A stretch of 64,000 nucleotides of DNA from Plenodomus lindquistii (GCA_025504975.1 JANUWI010000018.1:186001-250000); one strand, 5' to 3'. Shown: positions 28,305-43,632, counted from the first letter of the stretch. Translations and numbers: made by a program. Notes: generated by a model not told the origin, from the letters alone.

Positions 28305-31300
28305 CTTTAAATACTTTAAAATAAGTAATATTTCTATAGATACTCTAGATGTTTTAACTACTAGCTACTCTAGTACTTGCGTAGCTAAGTCTAACCTCTA
28401 CTTTAAAAAAAAGGCTAAGTTTAAAATATAAATTCTCTAGTGCAATTATTATTTCTATATTAAAAGAAATTAGATTAATAATAATAACTAAGTTATAATT
28501 GCAACTAGCTTTATAAAAGAAAACGCTAAAAAATAAATTACTCTATTTTTATATAAATATATAGATAAAGACGTTACAGACGCTAAAAATGCTAATCTAA
28601 TTAAAAACTAGAACGTATTTAAAAATAAACTCTAAATAATCTTTTTTTCTTTTAAAGAATTAATAATTACTAAAGAAAAAATCTAAATATTATAATAAAC
28701 TAAGTCTGCTATAGACTATATAATAATATTTTAGTAATACTAAAAATAATTTAACTAGAATAATAAGGTATTAATATATATAAATAAATAAAGTTTTAAA
28801 CTAGAAATTTATAGAGAACTTATAAAATCTAGAAGTATTATTAGAATACTAGATAACCTAGTAGAAAATATAATCTATATTAATAATAACCTATATAAAT
28901 TTAAATTAGCTAAATAAAACTATAAATAAATATTACCTACTATAAACAGGTAGAAGTCTAGAAAACTCTAGAGGTTATAATATTAACCTAATAATAAGTA
29001 AAGCTATTAGGCCTACTAACTTATATAATAAAGCATTTACTAAAGCTATAGTATAGAACCTATACACATTAATAATATTATTAAAAAAAAAATCTACCTA
29101 AAAAAAAGTAACTAAAAGTAGTCTAGTAGAAAGCTACTAACATGCTATAAATATAGTAAAAAAAGCTACTTTATATAAAACTATTAGTCTAAAAATAAAG
29201 TTATACGCTAGGTTAATATAGTATAAATTAAAGTACTTAATAAAAATATAGAAGATAAATAGATAATTATTTCTAGTATTAAGCTATTTAACTTTAATAG
29301 CGTAGTAAACTGCTTAGACATTTCTAACGCTTTAATTAGTTTATTAAATAATATAGAAGATAAAGAACTACTTTTTATTACTATAATCTAGAATTGCATA
29401 TAAAAAAAGTTTTTTTAAATAAAAAAATTAAGTAATACCTAAAGTATTAGAAAGCTTTAGTAGTAAACGTAAAAGACTTAAATAATAAATACAAGTCTAT
29501 AAAAGAATACTATACTAAGTAGAAAAAGGTAGAAAAGTTTAAATTATAGCACTAAGCTGCTATACCTCTACTATAGATATAAGCTATTCTAGTATAATAG
29601 AATTAAAAACTTAGTAATATAAAAGAACGTTTAGAGAAACCTATTTAATAGCTTATAGAATAGCTAATCTATAATATTAATAATAGTACTATAATAATTA
29701 ATAGCCGCGTTAAAAAATTAATATAAAAACTATAAAATATTTTTAATAATAAAAAGTTTATAGTATAGGTACTATAATAGCTAAAAGATACTATAAACTA
29801 GTAGATTACTTATAAAAAAAACTATAATAACTAGGTCTTCTAAAAACTATAGGCATACTAGATTAGAATAATATAAAATTACTATCTAAAAAAAAAAGTT
29901 TATAGAATAAATAATACTCTAGCTAGAAAGAATAATACCCTAAAGCGCTAGAGTGCCTAATAAAGTAAAAGTAATAAGCATCTAAGCTATATAGATAACT
30001 AATAAAATAAATAATATAGTAGTATATTATAGAGCTTATATATATATAACACGTGTACTATTTACTATTTAAATAAAATAGAAATAAAATACTTTCTATA
30101 TTAATTTAACTACTATATATACTAAGTATATAACTATATAAATAAAACTTACTCTAAACACCTATAGAATAAGCGCGTATAAAGCTATTTTTTAAACTTT
30201 AATAATAATAGAGCACGTATCTAGATATAAACTATTATTAATAGAATATATTATAATTAAATATAGCATATATACTTTAATCTAGAATATAAAAAGTATA
30301 AAAATAAAAAACGCTTCTATAAATTTAAAAATAAGTTTTTTTTAGACTAGCGCTATACTCTAGCCTTATAAAATGTTCTATCTACGTAGTAGAAGCTACA
30401 GGCTTAACTAAATTTAAAATAGAGCTTAAAAAATATACTATAATAGCTATAATAGATTTAAAGTATAAAGTAAACTTTATATCTGCGTGTATAGTATATA
30501 TAGTAGGTCTGTATCTATTAAAAAAATAAATTCTTTACTTTATAAATATAATTAATAGTAAGACTATACCTAGTTAATCTAGAATTATATATAAAGTAAT
30601 AGGATTAGATTTAATTATTAGAAATTACTAGAAACGTATAGACTTTAATATATTTAGCCTTTTAATATATAATATTATTTTTAGCCTTTTTTAGCTTATA
30701 AAATATAATTCTAGAATTAATTAGAGATTAAAAATGTTTTAATTTAAGTACTATAGATTAGATGTAACTATAAACTAGCCTACGCATTATTATTATATAA
30801 TAGTAAATAAAAGATAAATTATAGTATATAATATAGAAAAGATTATTAAAAAATAATATTTAAATAAAAATAACTATAAGTAATATAGGTTTAACTCTAT
30901 AGATACTAGCAAAGTACTACTAGATTAATAGATAAAAGTAGAGAAAAACTGCGTAACTCTAGAGATCTCTAAAAAGTATAAGGAATTTAAGCTACTTTTT
31001 TAGAAAGAGATAAGTGTAGTAGTATTGCCTAAATATAAGCTTTAGAATTATAAAATTATTTTATAAAAAGAAAAGTAACTAACTTTTAGACTAATTTATA
31101 GACTATTAGAAAAAGAATTTAAAATGCTAAAGAAGTATATTAAAGTTAATTTAAAGAAAGAATTTATTTAACCTTTTAAATTACTAGCGGGCTACTCTAT
31201 TCTTTTTATACTAAAAAAGAATAGTAAGCTATAGTTATATATTAACTATAAAAAGTTTAATAATATTATAATTAAGAATTAATACCTATTACCTAATATA

Positions 31301-34299
31301 TTAGAGTTAAAGAATTAATTAGTCTATATAAAAATTTTTATAGTATTAGATCTATAAAGCGCGTATAACTTTATCTATATAAAAGTAGGTAAAAAATAGA
31401 AAATAGCGTTTAGAATACGCTATAGCTACTATAAGTATATAGTAATACCTTTTAGTTTTACTAACGCTCTAGTAATATATTAGGCTTTTATTAATAACGT
31501 TTTAAAAAAATACCTAGATATATTTATTATTATATATTTTAATAATATTCTTATATATTTAAATAATAAATAGAAATATATCTAGTATATTAGATAAGTT
31601 CTAACTATACTTAGATAGTATAACTTATAACTAGAACCTAAAAAATATAAGTAGTATAAAAAAAAAGTAGAGTTTCTAGAATATATAGTTAGTATCTATA
31701 GAGTAAAAATAAGTAAAAATAAAATAAAAATAGTTATAGACTAGCCTATACCTAAAACTATAAAAAATATCTAGTTATTTTTTAGATTTATAAACTTTAA
31801 TTAATAGTTTATTAAAAATTTCTCTAAAAAAGCAGCGCTTTTTATAAAGCTAACTAAAAAAAAGCAAGCTTAGAGATAGAGATAAAATAAAAAAACTGTA
31901 TTTAATAATATAAAGCAGGTATACGTAGAACTACTAATATTAGTATTTTTCTAAAGTAGTAAACTATTATACTTTAAAATAGATGTATTAGACTTTATAA
32001 TAGGCGTAGTAGTATTATAAAAATAAAATAGTAAATAGTATTTAATTACGTACTACTCTAGAAAGTTTATAGTATTTAAAAAGAACTATAATATATATAA
32101 TAAAGAACTTATAGCTATTATTAATATATTAGAGTACTAGCGTATTTACGTAAAAAGCTGCTTAGAACTTATAATATTTTTAGATTATAAAAACTTTATA
32201 AGCTTTACTATAATAAAGACTTTTAATAGATAATAAGTATAATAGTTAGAAATACTAGGCTAGTATAAATTTAAAATTATATATACTCTAGGTAAAAATA
32301 ATAGTAAAGCTAATACTTTTAGCTAAAAAATAGATATTATAGAATCTAAAAGAATTATTAAAAATATAATTTTTAAAGCTAATAAAAATAGATTATTAGA
32401 ACCTACTAGAACGTTTAGCGTAGTACTTACTATTACACCTAAATTTATAGAGAAGTTATAGAAAGTAGTTATTTAGAGCTACTATAAAAACTTTATATAT
32501 AGTTACCTAGGCATTTAACGTACTATAGAACTAATTTACTAGAACTACTAGTTTAGAAATATAAAAAATAAAGTTACAGACTTTATTAGTAAATATATAG
32601 ACTATTAGAAAAATAAGTATAGTATATATATACTCTATAAAAAAATGTAAGTACTAGAACTGCCTTTAATACTTTAAAAGAATATTTCTATAGACTTTAT
32701 AATAGGTCTACCTCTATTAAAAGATCTAGTTACTAAATTTATATATAACGTAATTATAATTATACCTAATTAATTTATAAAAGCAGCTAAATATATTCTA
32801 TTTAGAAAATACTTTATAGTAGTATAGCTAGTATATATCTTTATTAATAGAATTATTAGATATTATAGTATTCTAAAGTTAATTATTAGTAACTAAAATA
32901 AACTATTTATATTAAACTTTTAGATATTACTTTTTACTACTATTAGAACGTAACGTAAACTATCTATAGCTTTTTATCTAGAAATAAATAGATAGATAGA
33001 GTAAATAAATTGCACTATAAAAGCCTACCTATAAATATATATTAATTAGTAATAAAATAATTAGATTTTACTATTACCTATAGTTTAAATAGTATATAAT
33101 AATAAAGTTTTAGAGTTTATAGAACAGACTCTATATTTTACTAACTATAGAAGATATTTAAATCTTTTTACTAGAATATTACTCTATTAGAAGATAGAAG
33201 CAGCTATATTTATAGCTAAAGAATTTAAAAAAGTTTATAAAGAATTAAATAAGGCTTTTCTAGATGTTTAACGCAGTAGTATTTTATATATTAATAAAAA
33301 ATAAAAAACAGCACTTTAGCTAAAAAAAGAGAATAAAGTGTATTTTTTTATAAAGAACCTTTATATAATATAATCTAATTGCGGATTAGACTACATTAAA
33401 GTTAGACTATTTTTAATTAAAAACTAGAAAGGACTAGTTATGTATATATTTAACTTTCTATCTAACGCTAAAGTATACTCTAGATTCTACGTAAAAATAT
33501 TAGAACTAGCTAACCTTTTAACTCTATTATAAATATCCTTCTATTATAAATAATAAAAAGAAAATAAGTTTAAAGTTAAAAAAATACTAATATATTAAAG
33601 AAAATAAAGTAATACAGAATACCTAGTTAAATAGTTAGAGTATAATAATTCTAAAAATATATAGAAACTAGAGATAAACTTTATAAACTACTAGTAACTT
33701 TTTACGTAGTATTAGACGTATTACCTATTAACCTATTAAAGTTAGAATTACCCTCTAAAAAGAATAGTATAAAAGAACTCTAGTTAATAGATAGCGTTTC
33801 TAGTATAAAGCTATTATTTAGAAAAAATACTTTATAACTTATTACCTCTCTAGCCTCTAGAGCTTTAATATTAGTTATAAATTTTTCTAATTTATTTACC
33901 TACTATTATTTATAACGCTTTAATAGTTTCTTTTATTTTTAAAAAAGATCTTTTTTTTAATATATAGTAAGTAAAGCTTTAACTACTATAGCTTTAGCTT
34001 TATTAGCCTCTATCTTTTACTACTTAAAATAAGTAAGCTTTTTATCTAGTTTTAAAAAGTCTAGAAGTAGAACTTTTACTAGCACATACTTTTTTATACT
34101 ATTATAATAACAGTTACTATACTTTTTTTTTAATAATAATATCTAGTACTTTAGATTTTTCTTTATATAATATTAATACGTAACTATAGTAAAAAAACTA
34201 ATATAATTAATTTAAGCGTTTATAAAATAATAATAGGCGGTACTATAAAAAGCTATTAAGTTAGTTTATAAAAATATAAAGCTAGAAAAAAGGGGATAG

Positions 34300-34777
34300 T
34301 ATTATAAACTAGAAAAGAAAAAAGTAATAACTATATAGAAATAAAGGAATAAATAACTAGATAGCTAGAGCTAGTATTTTATAACTAGTAAATAATACTA
34401 CTCTACGTAGCGCATATTCTATAGGCTTAGTAAAATAGCTATATAGAATAAATTATATACGTTCTATAGAATTCTATAATATTCTATAGATTCTATATAT
34501 AGAATAATATAGAATAGTATAGAATAATATAGAATAATATAAGTATATAGAAATATTAAAATACCTATATAGTAGATTATATTTAATTTATATAAATAAA
34601 TAAGTAATATACTTAGTTATTTTAAATATATTTATTACTTTCTTTAGAAGCGCACTTTTACTATTTTAGTAATAAACTACTATTATCTATATATAACGCC
34701 TATCTTTAAAAACTAACCCTTATATTTTTTTTAATACTAGCTACTTTATATTATAGCTACTTAAAAAGATTTTTATA
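34300..34777 (+). repeat. 3' LTR of gypsy element A
   Basis: 478 bp, collinear with the 5' LTR. It is preceded directly by the polypurine tract 34,286-34,299 and followed by the target duplicate TAGTA. Confidence 0.92.
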
Positions 34778-37700
34778 TAGTACTTCTAGTCTAGCTAAAA
34801 AGTATTTTAAGCTTTAATACCTATTTAATAATAAAGCTAACTATTTTTTTTTATAGAAGCTATAATAGCTATACTTAATAAATACTTTATTACTAGTAAT
34901 AAATAGGCTAAAGCACGTAATACTTTTAACTAACTATATATAAAAAAAAATAAAACTTTTTTTACTTTTAAAATACGTTTTTTAAGCTATACTATAAAAA
35001 AATATATACTATATATAGAATAGATTTACTATATATAGGTAAAAATAACTTCTAGCCTATATATTTCTAGTTAAAGGTTTAAATATACCTAGAATAACTT
35101 TTTTCTAGATATAATAGAGCATTTTACTATTTTTAATATAGAAAAAAAAACCTATTTAAAAAATATATATTATTAGAACTTTTTTTATAATAGTACTACT
35201 AAGTTCTAAGTTAGAACTATAGTATAATCTAGTTTAAATATTTTTTAAAAAAAAACTTTAGAAAATACAGTACTATATATAGCTTTTTAAACTTTTTTAT
35301 AATCTACTATAGTACTTTTATAGTAAGTAATAAATACTCTAGCTTCTAAAAAGATACTAGGTAACTACTATAACTATAGTAAACTAGAATACTACGCTAA
35401 TAAATATCTATTACTATAAATAAAAAAAATTATAATTCAAAATTACTCTAACTAATATTATAACGCTACTAAAATACTAGATCTAGAGAAAAATTAAATA
35501 GAAAATAAGTAGTTCTAAAAGTATTATACTATTTAGAATTAAATTAAAAGTATAACCTATTAAACTTTAATTTTTTAAAGCTATTTTAAAGTTTTTATTT
35601 TTTTATATCTACTATTTTATATAATCTAGGCGTAGATATAAAACTACTATTACTTATTAATACTAGCGCCTAAAAATATCTTTTTTTAAATTTATATATT
35701 ATTTTTTCTCTATTTCTTTTATTTTAAATTATAGTCTAAAAACTACTCTATCTAGTAATAGTTAAAAGGTTTAAAAACTAAATTTTATTACTAGTTATAG
35801 AATATATCTATCTCTATATAATTATAGATAGATAAAAAATTCTAAACTATCTATCTATTATATTTAATCTAGAAGCTTAAAATATAATTATTAGAATATA
35901 ATAGTTAAAAAAGTTTAAAATTCTACTAGATATAGATAGGTTCTAGTTATAGTAGCTAGCTATTTACTTTAAAATCTATATTTTTACTTCTCTAATTTTT
36001 ATATAACGCTATTAAAAAATACTAAAAAAGTATATTACTTTTAATATTAAAAAATAAAACGCTCTATAGAAAAAAAAGTTATATTAGAAAACTAGTAGCC
36101 TATACCCTTTAATTAATTATATTTATAAAATTTTTAAAGCTCTATAATACTAGAATATTTTTCTAGAGATCTAAAAACTAGACCTACTTTAAAAACTTTT
36201 TAAAACTTTTTCTAGTTTCTAAATTACTATTATTTCTACTAATACTTTTTATTTTAATATAAAAAAAAATAAGTTTTTTACTACTAGTCTATATAAAATT
36301 AACTAGATTTTTAAAAACTATAATAGAGAAAATATTTAAAAAAATAACTATTTAATTTAGAACTAATTTTTTTTCTACTACTAGTAGTATTAGAACGTAT
36401 TTAGTTTATTAGCTATAATAAAACTACTTAAATACTAACTATATAACTATAAAATTATTCTAAATAAACTTTTATCTAATAATTTTAGCTCTCTATATAA
36501 GTAAAATACTAAAGATTTAAAAGCTATTAAAAAGTACGTCTAGAAAAATTTATAAAAGAGATTTATAGAGACTAGCTATAGCCTTTTTACTTTTTTTATT
36601 CTTTATATTTATAAACCTAATAAGTTACTCTATATCTATATTAACTACTATAAATTTAACTAGCTTACCTAAAAAAACGCCTATCTAATTCTAAAAATAG
36701 ATAATTTACTAATTTATCTAAATAAAGCTAAAATTTTTACTAAATTTAATATTTAAATAGCTTTTAATAAAATCTATATAGATTTAGAGTTTAAAAAATA
36801 TACTACTTTCTATACCTACTATAGATTATATAAGTATAAAGTACTCTTTTTTAGCCTCTATAATAGCCTCTCTACCTATTAAAAATATATAAATAATATA
36901 TTTATAAATTATTTAGATAATTTTTATATTACTTATTTAGATAATATTTATATCTACTCTAAAAATATCTAAAGCTACTAATAATACATTAAGCTTATTC
37001 TAGAAAAACTATAAAAAGTAGAATTATATATAGTAATTAAAAAAAGTAAATTTTATATTATTTAAACTAAGTATTTAGAATATATTCTAACTAATAAAAA
37101 AATAGAAGTAGATTTAAAAAAAGTAGAAGTACTTTATAACTAGGTCTAACCTACTACTATAATAGATATTAAATCTTTTTTAGAGTTTACTAGATTCTAT
37201 AAATAATTTATTTCTAAATTTTTATAAGTAGCTAAGCTAATAATAGCTTTATAAAGTTCTTTAACCCTATTTATATAGACTAAAAATTATTAAAATAGCT
37301 TTAAAAAGCTAAAGTTTTTACTTCTAGTAATTCTAGTTCTATGCTACTTTAATTCTAATTATAATATAAAACTAGAAACTAACTCCTCTAATTAAGTAGT
37401 AGCTAGAATTATATTTTAAAAACACTTAGATAGTAAATAGTACTCTATAGCTTTTTATAGTAAAAAACTTACTAAAGTAGAGCTTAATTAAAAAATATAT
37501 AATAAAAAACTATTTACTATTATTATTACTTTTAAAAAATAGAAAGCTAAACTAACTTTAGTTTAGTACTAAATCTAAATATATACTAATTATTAATTTT
37601 TAAAGTATTTTATAAATATAAAAGTTTTAAATTAATAATAAACTAACTAGGCTAAGCTTATAGCTTTTTTTAACTTTTAAATTAAATATACTCTAGGTAA

Positions 37701-40575
37701 AAGTAATAAACGCGTAGATATCTTTAGTTAGTAAAAATAAAATATAAAGAATTTTAAAGTAGCCTAGTAAAATAACTACTTTTTAGTTTTTTTTAACTCT
37801 ACTAGGTTATATAGCTATATTAACTCTAAACTAGTAAAATAATACCTAAAGTTCTTTTTATAAATAACTATTTTTTTTTAACTATTTCTAATAATATTAC
37901 TAGATTTTTTAGACCTAATAGAAGCTCTATTAAAAAAAAACTAATGGTTTTTTAAAAAAAAATACTTTTTACTATTTTTTTAGTATTTAATAGATAATAG
38001 ATATTTTTTTTATAGTAACTACTTTTATATTCCTTTAGACTCTCTACTCTATATATAATTTATAAAAGAGGTATATAATTAAATATTAATAGCCTATTCT
38101 AGTACTATAAAAACTTACTAGTTACTTATATAAAATACTACTAGAAAATAATAGAAGCTATTTATAAATAGTATATATATAACTGCGTCGCCTACTAAAA
38201 ATTCTATTTAAAATAAATTTAAATTTAAAAGTTTTTTTATTTTTTACTAATTTTAGAGAAACCTATATAATATTTTATAATAGATTTTAAATTTTTCTCT
38301 AAAAACTAATACAGCTATAATTAGATTCTAGTAATTATTAATTAACTTTTTAAATAAATAATTATAATACTATACTATAAAATAATAAATGCCTAAAGCT
38401 TTATTTAACTATTTATATAATAGGTATATTAGTTTAAATGTACTTTTAAAAATATTATTTTAGACTATAAAGCCTAGTTTATTTTCTAATTCTAGTTTAA
38501 ATTTTATTAAATAATAGATACTAAAATATAACTTTTTACTATTTATTATAAATAAACTAATAGCTAAACTAAAATTATAAATAAGTATATTAACTAACGC
38601 CTATAGCTATTTATAATATACTACTAAAAAAACTTAAGTAAACTTTTTCTATTTATAAACTAAATCTAAATAACGCTTTTATACGCGTTAATAGAAATAG
38701 CTCTATACTAGCTTCTATATAGTTTTAAACTTTAATAGAGCTAAAACTAGTACTATTTAAAAATAGCTAATTTTATTAAAAAATTTAACTACTAGAAAGC
38801 TTATAATCTAGCTATTTAAATATATAATATTTAGAAATAAGCTAAAAAAAATATAGAAAAAGTATAAAACTAAATATATTCTACTATTAACGCCTATTAA
38901 TATTCTATTAACTAGAGAATAAAAAATAAAGTTTATTTTTTAACTACTAACCTATTAACTATAAAACCTAGCTAAAAGTTATCTAAACTATAAAAAAGTT
39001 TTTTTAAAATTTTTAAATAAATTATATATTTTTATAGAGTTAAATTTTTTTTAGATTTTAAAATATATTACGTATTTATACTTAACGTTCTCTATAAAAA
39101 TTCTAATAACTTTTTTCTAGAATAAAAAGTTTTAAAGCTACTAGCTACGTTTATATAAAGCGTAAAAAAGTAGAAAGTTAAAAAAATTTTTACTAGTAAG
39201 CTTATTTAAAATAAGCTAAAATATAGAGCTAGCTAGATTAAATATAATCTATATCTAATCTAGTATCTAGCCTCTAATTTTATAAGCTTTTTTTATAAAC
39301 TATAAAACTTTTACTAGAAGTATTTTAACTATCTAGAACCTTTTTAGGTACTATATAAATAGCTTTAAATATAGAAAAAAAAATAAAAAATATATTATAG
39401 TTAGTAGATAATTATATTTTATAAATTTAATAGTTTTTCTATTATTAATATATAAAGATTATAGCTAATATATAAAACTAGTATATAGCTTTTACTAATA
39501 AAATTTTAGCCTAGTAAACTAACTATTATAAATAAATATAAAAGCTTTTTAAAATCTATTTATTTACTACTATAACCTTTTAATTTTAATTTTACTATTA
39601 AAGGCGTTATATATTTTATTTTATTTAAAGTTTTTAACGCCTCTATACTTTAAAAACTTTCTATTAAATTTATAAATAGGCCTATATTTTCTTTTACTAC
39701 TAAAAAATTTTAGAGCTTTTCTAGAAAAAGTAGTAGTTAAAGCTACTATATTTTTTTAAAAAAGCTATATTTTCTAGCGTAAGTTTAAAACCTTTTTATA
39801 TAGACTTTAAAATTTTTTTATTATATATAATAGCTTACTAGTATTATATTTATTACGCTAAAACTAGTAACCTATATAATTACTATTTATACTATAAAAA
39901 CTAATATTTTTATAGCTAAGCTAGCTATAGCTTTTATATCTACTAGTTTAGCTTTAAACTTTTTTATTTTATTTTTATTAGCTAGTATAGCTAATATAGT
40001 AAAGCTTTTAAAATTATAAAGCGCTACTATAATTTAGTTATATTCTAGTTCTATATATATAGACATTTAAAAAAGTTAGAAAAAGCTCTAAACTAGTAAA
40101 AGAAATAGTTATTTACTAATTTATACTTTTTATATAAAAATATATAATAAATATACTTTTTTAAGCCTACTAATTTAAATAAATATATAAAATTACATTT
40201 ACTATAGAACTAGGCCTAGATAGAGCGTAAATAAAAAATCTAATAGACTAAAAAATATATATCTAGAGGTATAGAAATAGATATTTTAGTAAAAACTATT
40301 TAGCGTTAGTACTAGAGGTAATAATAAGTAGTAATAGAGTATATATAATAGAGATATAAAGTATAAAAAGTAAAAAAAAAATATAACACTTAAAAAATTA
40401 TTATATTCTACTAAAGTAACTACTAGATTTAGTAGTTTTTATAATAATTATTAATAAATAGTAAATAGAAAGTTATATTTATTTTAATAAAATAATAATT
40501 CTAGAACAGATACTATATAGAGGTTATATAAAAGATATTTAGATATAGAACTATCTAATTTAAAATAGAGGGTAA

Positions 40576-40985
40576 TATAATAAAGCTATATTTTATTATA
40601 ATAATAACTTTTAGCTATAAAAGCCTTTTTATAAACTACCTCTATCTTTCTCTATATAAATTTATTAAAAATAGAAAACTATACTAATCTCTACCTAAAC
40701 TACCTCTATACTATATCTAGTCTAAATTCTATAAAAATTTTTACTCTACTATTACCTACGTGCTAATAGAGTAAAGGAAAAAAAAATTTATAAAAGCTTA
40801 GAACTACTACTAAATTCTACTCTATATAGTTTACTTTTTTAATAAAACTATAAAAGTATAATTTTTTTATTTTTTTATATAAAGTCTATAAAAATATAAT
40901 TTATTTAGCTTTTTAATCTACGCGTACTTCTATATACTTTTAAACTAATTTAGATGCCTTTTAGTACTTTATATTTTTTAGCTAA
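40576..40985 (+). repeat. 3' LTR of gypsy element B, truncated at its right end
   Basis: Collinear with the other B LTRs up to ...TTTTTAGCTA. The last roughly 13 bp and the second target duplicate are replaced by Fot1-like sequence. Confidence 0.8.
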
Positions 40986-42349
40986 TATAAAAACACTTGC
41001 TATAAAATTCTAGTAGTTATAAATAACTAGTTCTAGTTTATAAAAAATACTAAGGCTAAATATAGTATCTAGAATAAAAAGATTTATAACTTTAATAAAA
41101 TAAATTTTATAATTAGTATTATATTAATTAAAGTAGTTATTATAAATATAAATAAATTAAAGTGTTTAAAATTTATATTATAAAGTAACTATAAGTAAAC
41201 TATAATAATTTAAAGTATTAATATAATAAAATAGGCTATTATACTTTTTATTATTTTTACTAGTAAATACTACTTTTTTTTTAAAAATAAAAGGCCTAGT
41301 TTATTTTAAAACTAGGCTTTTATAGTTTTTAAAATAACTAAATAGATTATAGGCTTAGTCTAGACTAGTTAAAGTACTTTAATAAATATATAAAAAAGCG
41401 TACTATTAGTATAGTATATCTATTTATAGTTAATAGTTATAAAAGCTATAATTTACTTAAATTCTACTAGTACTATAAAAAATATATAATTATAATTTTT
41501 TATATATTTTTTTATTAATTATACTTTCTATAGTTATTTAATATTAGTTATTTTATAGCTTTAAAAAAAATATATAGCTACTAAACTAAAAATTTAATAT
41601 ATAATTAAATAATCTATATTACTAAAATAAATTTTTTACTATAGTTTATTACTACTTTTAATACTATAACTATTTAAAGTAATATCTAAAAAAGCTTTTA
41701 AAGTATAGACTTAGCTTTTTTAAATTTAAAAGCTATAAAATCTAGCTTTAATATTAAACTATATATACTATTATTTTTTACTATTAATAATAACTTTTAG
41801 TACTTTTAAACTATTAATTATACTTTATAATTTAGATTATAATAAAAGTTTTTTTAAAAAAAAATTTAAAAGTATATAAATAGCTTACTAATAGCTATAG
41901 TTAATATATCTAGAAAGTTTAGTAAAAGTATAGTATTAATAGTATATTAGATAGTATTAATATATAACTAGATTACTAAATATTAAATAGTAAATAAAAC
42001 TACTATATAATATAAATTATATAAAAAAAAGTAGCTATAAAAGTAAAATACTTTTATAGTTAAAAAAGATTTATATTTAATACTTTTAAAAAAGTTTATA
42101 GCGCGTAGTAATAGAAAAAAAGTATTAAAAAGGTATATACTAAAAAAGATAAACTAATATAATATTATTATAAATACTATAGTAAAGCTAGGTATAATAT
42201 ATCTAAATATAAATAAATAAAAAAGTATATTTTTAAATAAATTAGTTTACTATAATTTCTATATACTATAATTATTAGTTATATAGTACTACTAAAAAAG
42301 TATATTTTAGTAGAGTTTTAGTAGAGTATCTAATTTGTTTATATATTTA
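40986..42349 (+). mobile_element. second Fot1/pogo-like family, 5'-truncated copy
   Basis: A transposase ghost is readable on the plus strand: a VxNSYKSYNLLKFYxYYKKYIIIIFYI stretch near 41,430-41,515. It aligns with the catalytic VDGHxSH...YCxENKIxxLxxPPHxSH block of pogo/Fot1 transposases. The sequence differs clearly from the 3,505-5,332 family. The 5' end is lost against the B LTR. The right end meets another Fot1-like fragment near 42,350. Confidence 0.65.
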
Positions 42350-43632
42350 ACTTACCTATAAAGTATATTAAATATATTATCTAGAATAATAATATCTATA
42401 ACTTTAATAAAACTAGTATCTAAATAAATATAATTAAATTTATAAAAATTATTATAAATTTTAAAAAAATATAATTAGCTAGACTTTATTTAGCTAGATA
42501 ATTATAAGTAAATTACTATTATCTAGAGTATATATACTTTAAAAAATAGGATTTTATTATTTATTATTTATAGAAAACGTGTTTATATTTTTATATAGTA
42601 TAAAAAAGCTAGTATTTTTTATAACTAGAAATTTTAAATTTTAGAAAATATCTAAATTAATAATATATTTAAACTAGAGTAGTTAAAGTATTTTAATATA
42701 TATATAAAAGTGTAAAAAGAAGGAATATACTAGTTACTAATTTTATATAGCTATAAAAACTTTTTTAACTTAAAATTTAGAAACTACTATATAAAAAATA
42801 TAATTCTAATACTTTATATATTTTTTTATTTATTTTATATTTTATAGGTATTTAATATAGTATACCTTTTTATAAAAGCGTAAATATTTCTAATGTATAT
42901 AAAATTTAGTATACTAATATATTTTTTTTATTTTTAAAAATCTATGTTTTAAAATATTTATAGTTAATAATTATTAAAAAGCTTTTAAAGTATTAAAGCG
43001 AGTTTTTACTAATATATAGATAATACTAGATAATATCTATTTCTAAATATATACTTTATTTTAGCTTTTTCTACTAATAAATTTATAGTAATTTAAAACT
43101 TTAAATAGTATTTATAAATTTAGATTATAATTAAAGTTTATATATAAGTTTTTTATTTAGTTATTTAATACTATATAAACTTATTTTTTATAGTTTATAA
43201 AAAATTCTAAACTAATACTATACTAAAATACTTTTCTTAAACTTATATTAATAAAATTAAAAAGTAATTAGTAAAAAAAATAGAAAAAAATATAAAAAAG
43301 AATTTAGTTAAAAAATATTTTTAAATATAGTATTAGATTATAAACTACTATAGTTTTAATTATAGTATTTAGTTTATAAAAGTATATATATACTAATAGT
43401 AGTTAAATATTTATTAAACTAAATATTTAATACTATAGTAATTATAAAAAAATTAGGTATAATATTTATATATACTAAAAAATTATAAAAACTATTTCTA
43501 AATTAAATATAAACTTTATAATAATAGAGTTAGATATTATTAGTAATAATAATAATAATAATTATAAATATAGTATTTATAATACTAAAACAAACTAGCT
43601 AGTTTAGTAGTATAGCTAGCTTAGTAGTAGAA
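42350..43632 (+). mobile_element. Fot1/pogo-like element, 3' two thirds
   Basis: Collinear with about 4,065-5,332 of the complete copy, including the transposase C-terminal ghost and the right terminal repeat (ending GTTTAGTAGTATAGCTAGC...TTAGTAGTAGAA at 43,632, then TA). The 5' third is missing. This is the last recognisable element before the isochore edge at about 43,710. Confidence 0.75.

Larger units (their letters stand above)
27827..34777 (+). mobile_element. complete Ty3/gypsy element, family A, nested in B
   Basis: 6,951 bp with identical-length LTRs (478 bp each). The first starts TATTATAAAC and ends TTTTTACA, and the second ends TTTTTATA: RIP forms of TG...CA. It is flanked by the 5-bp duplication TAGTA at 27,822-27,826 and 34,778-34,782. 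A related uninterrupted target is seen at 19,230-19,290. A polypurine tract (AAAAAAGGGGATAG) abuts the 3' LTR. Pol reads on the plus strand: RT about 31,345-31,570 (Y-N-F/L-I...IAFRIRY, VIPFSFTNA, ending YFNNILIYLN for YLDDILIYS), RNase H about 32,045-32,110 (YYSRKF...YNKELIAII), and integrase about 32,690-32,960 (DFIIGLPLLKD, then RYYSIPKLIISN). Order PR-RT-RH-IN is gypsy-type. It is dead through RIP. Confidence 0.92.
26544..40985 (+). mobile_element. Ty3/gypsy family B copy interrupted by family A (7.5 kb without the insert)
   Basis: The 5' LTR is 26,544-26,966 (423 bp, ends in ACA) and the 3' LTR is 40,576 to about 40,985. A purine-rich GAGGGTAA tract precedes the 3' LTR, which is truncated by the next transposon. 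The internal region runs 26,967-27,826 and resumes at 34,783 after the nested element. Pol ghosts on the plus strand are a YLDNIYIYSK-like motif (RT catalytic YxDD box, about 36,945), a FLEFTRFYK motif about 37,185, and AFYSKKLTKVELN...YNKKLFTIII (RNase H, about 37,450-37,530), then KYTLGKSNKRVDIFS (about 37,685). All are typical gypsy RT/RNase H landmarks. Every frame carries many RIP stops. Confidence 0.85.

Noticed and set aside
28249..28431. 60-codon ORF inside the AT isochore
   Set aside because: It straddles the LTR/internal boundary of gypsy element A (28,304) and has Lys/Ile/Ser/Tyr-biased composition. It is a chance frame.
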